A DNA stretch of 42,692 bases, from contig JAEZFP010000009.1 of assembly GCA_023417475.1 (NCBI GenBank), positions 1 to 42,692 on the forward strand, given 5' to 3'. Source of the stretch: Bacillota bacterium. Lineage in GTDB: Bacteria > Bacillota > UBA4882 > UBA8346. The position numbers and the translations under genes were made by a program. This document shows, in pieces, positions 42,389 through 42,692 of this stretch. The first letter of the stretch is position 1, and each line of letters opens with the position of its first letter. The notes beneath the pieces were generated by a model. That model made no database searches. It saw only the letters and a list, made by a program, of their open reading frames with translations, and had not been told where the DNA came from.

Positions 42389-42692
42389 TTATCGCCCGCG
42401 ACAAGCCACATCCTTGCCGGGCGACCGCGCATCCTTGCCCGACGACTGCGCATCCTTGCCCAACGACCGCGCATCCTTGCTCAACGACCGCGCATCCTTA
42501 CCCAACGACTGTGCATCCTTGCTCAACGACCGTGTTTCCTTGCTCAACGACCGTGCATCCTCGCTCAACGACTGCGCATCCTTGCTCAACGACTGCGCAT
42601 CCTTGCTCAACGACTGCGCATCCTTGCTCAACGACCGTGCATCCTTGCTCAACGACCGTGCATCCTCGCTCAACGACTGTGCATCCTCGCTC
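42389..42692 (-). CDS. Heptad-repeat protein, C-terminal part (5' end outside window)
   Basis: The minus-strand frame is open from the window edge to TAA at 42391-42389. It consists almost entirely of the heptad A-(R/Q)-S-L-S-K-D, followed by the tail VACRGR. Ala and Leu recur at 3-4 spacing (AxxLxxx), the a/d pattern of a coiled coil, though the other positions are unusually polar and Ser-rich. An internal TTG could begin a shorter product but has no ribosome site. No function is known; similar low-complexity heptads occur in uncharacterised bacterial proteins. It may be only a repeat array with an incidental open frame. Confidence 0.5.
   Translation of the reverse strand, partial: SEDAQSLSEDARSLSKDARSLSKDAQSLSKDAQSLSKDAQSLSEDARSLSKETRSLSKDAQSLGKDARSLSKDARSLGKDAQSSGKDARSPGKDVACRGR
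42409..42692. repeat. Tandem array of 21-bp repeats (13 full units, continuing past the window)
   Basis: From 42409 the sequence divides into exact 21-bp units beginning CATCCTTGCTCAACGAC with no indels. Variation is confined to a few positions (C/T in CCG/CTG, T/C in CTTG/CTCG, the terminal GCG/GTG). Units near the left edge are the most diverged, those in the middle nearly identical, consistent with array growth by slippage or unequal crossing-over. Confidence 0.9.

Overview
The window looks like chromosome of a spore-forming member of the Bacillota (Firmicutes) with moderate GC. The evidence is a set of spore-germination receptor genes (gerA-, gerC- and gerB-type), a T-box leader in front of a glutamyl-tRNA synthetase gene, a YesM/YesN-type two-component system, strong GGAGG ribosome sites with many TTG/GTG starts, and low-GC-type intrinsic terminators. 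Placement near Hydrogenispora/Limnochordia-like lineages is only a guess. No complete insertion sequence, CRISPR array, prophage, rRNA or tRNA gene was seen.

Layout. 1-1160: tail of a transposase-like gene, a nucleoside phosphorylase with its middle deleted, and a small P-loop protein. 1233-1463: eleven degenerate 21-bp AT-rich repeats. 1614-10326: a carbohydrate locus read rightward (solute-binding protein, two permeases, a giant cytoplasmic LamG/alpha-toroid protein, a TIM-barrel isomerase, and a dehydrogenase of the 2,3-diketo-L-gulonate reductase family). A convergent sensor kinase/AraC-type response regulator pair follows at 10342-12948 and probably controls it. 13020-18137: a broken HAD hydrolase, an acetyltransferase, an AT-rich DUF1919 gene, a QueG-like Fe-S protein divergent from a LysR regulator with two palindromic sites between them, and FabI. 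18336-25391: GHL10-type glycosyl-hydrolase-like protein, chemoreceptor, MFS exporter, ROK sugar kinase and nitroreductase. 25455-28002: a probable small RNA on the minus strand, whose promoter faces that of a HelD-like helicase gene. 28073-31650: acetyltransferase, metallo-beta-lactamase-fold protein, and gltX with a T-box leader. 31854-37223: glycosyltransferase and germination genes, with gerB inverted relative to gerA/gerC. 37311-38955: an alkylation-repair operon (ogt, alkA, adaA). 39340-41934: a two-permease plus ATPase exporter operon. 42013-42692: a remnant of an ATPase gene and a second 21-bp array that encodes AxxLxxx heptads and runs off the window.

Most notable points. (1) The gltX leader has one specifier (Stem I) domain, read here as GAA = Glu, followed by two successive antiterminator/terminator modules. 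(2) A minus-strand promoter (TTGACA-N17-TACAAT) and an intrinsic terminator with six U bracket about 190 nt with no convincing gene, overlapping head-on with the HelD-like gene's own promoter. (3) The sugar operon carries a cytoplasmic protein of about 1180 residues that I cannot assign to a known carbohydrate-active family. (4) Two unrelated-looking tandem arrays share an exact 21-bp period. (5) Two genes, a phosphorylase and a HAD hydrolase, have each lost an internal segment.
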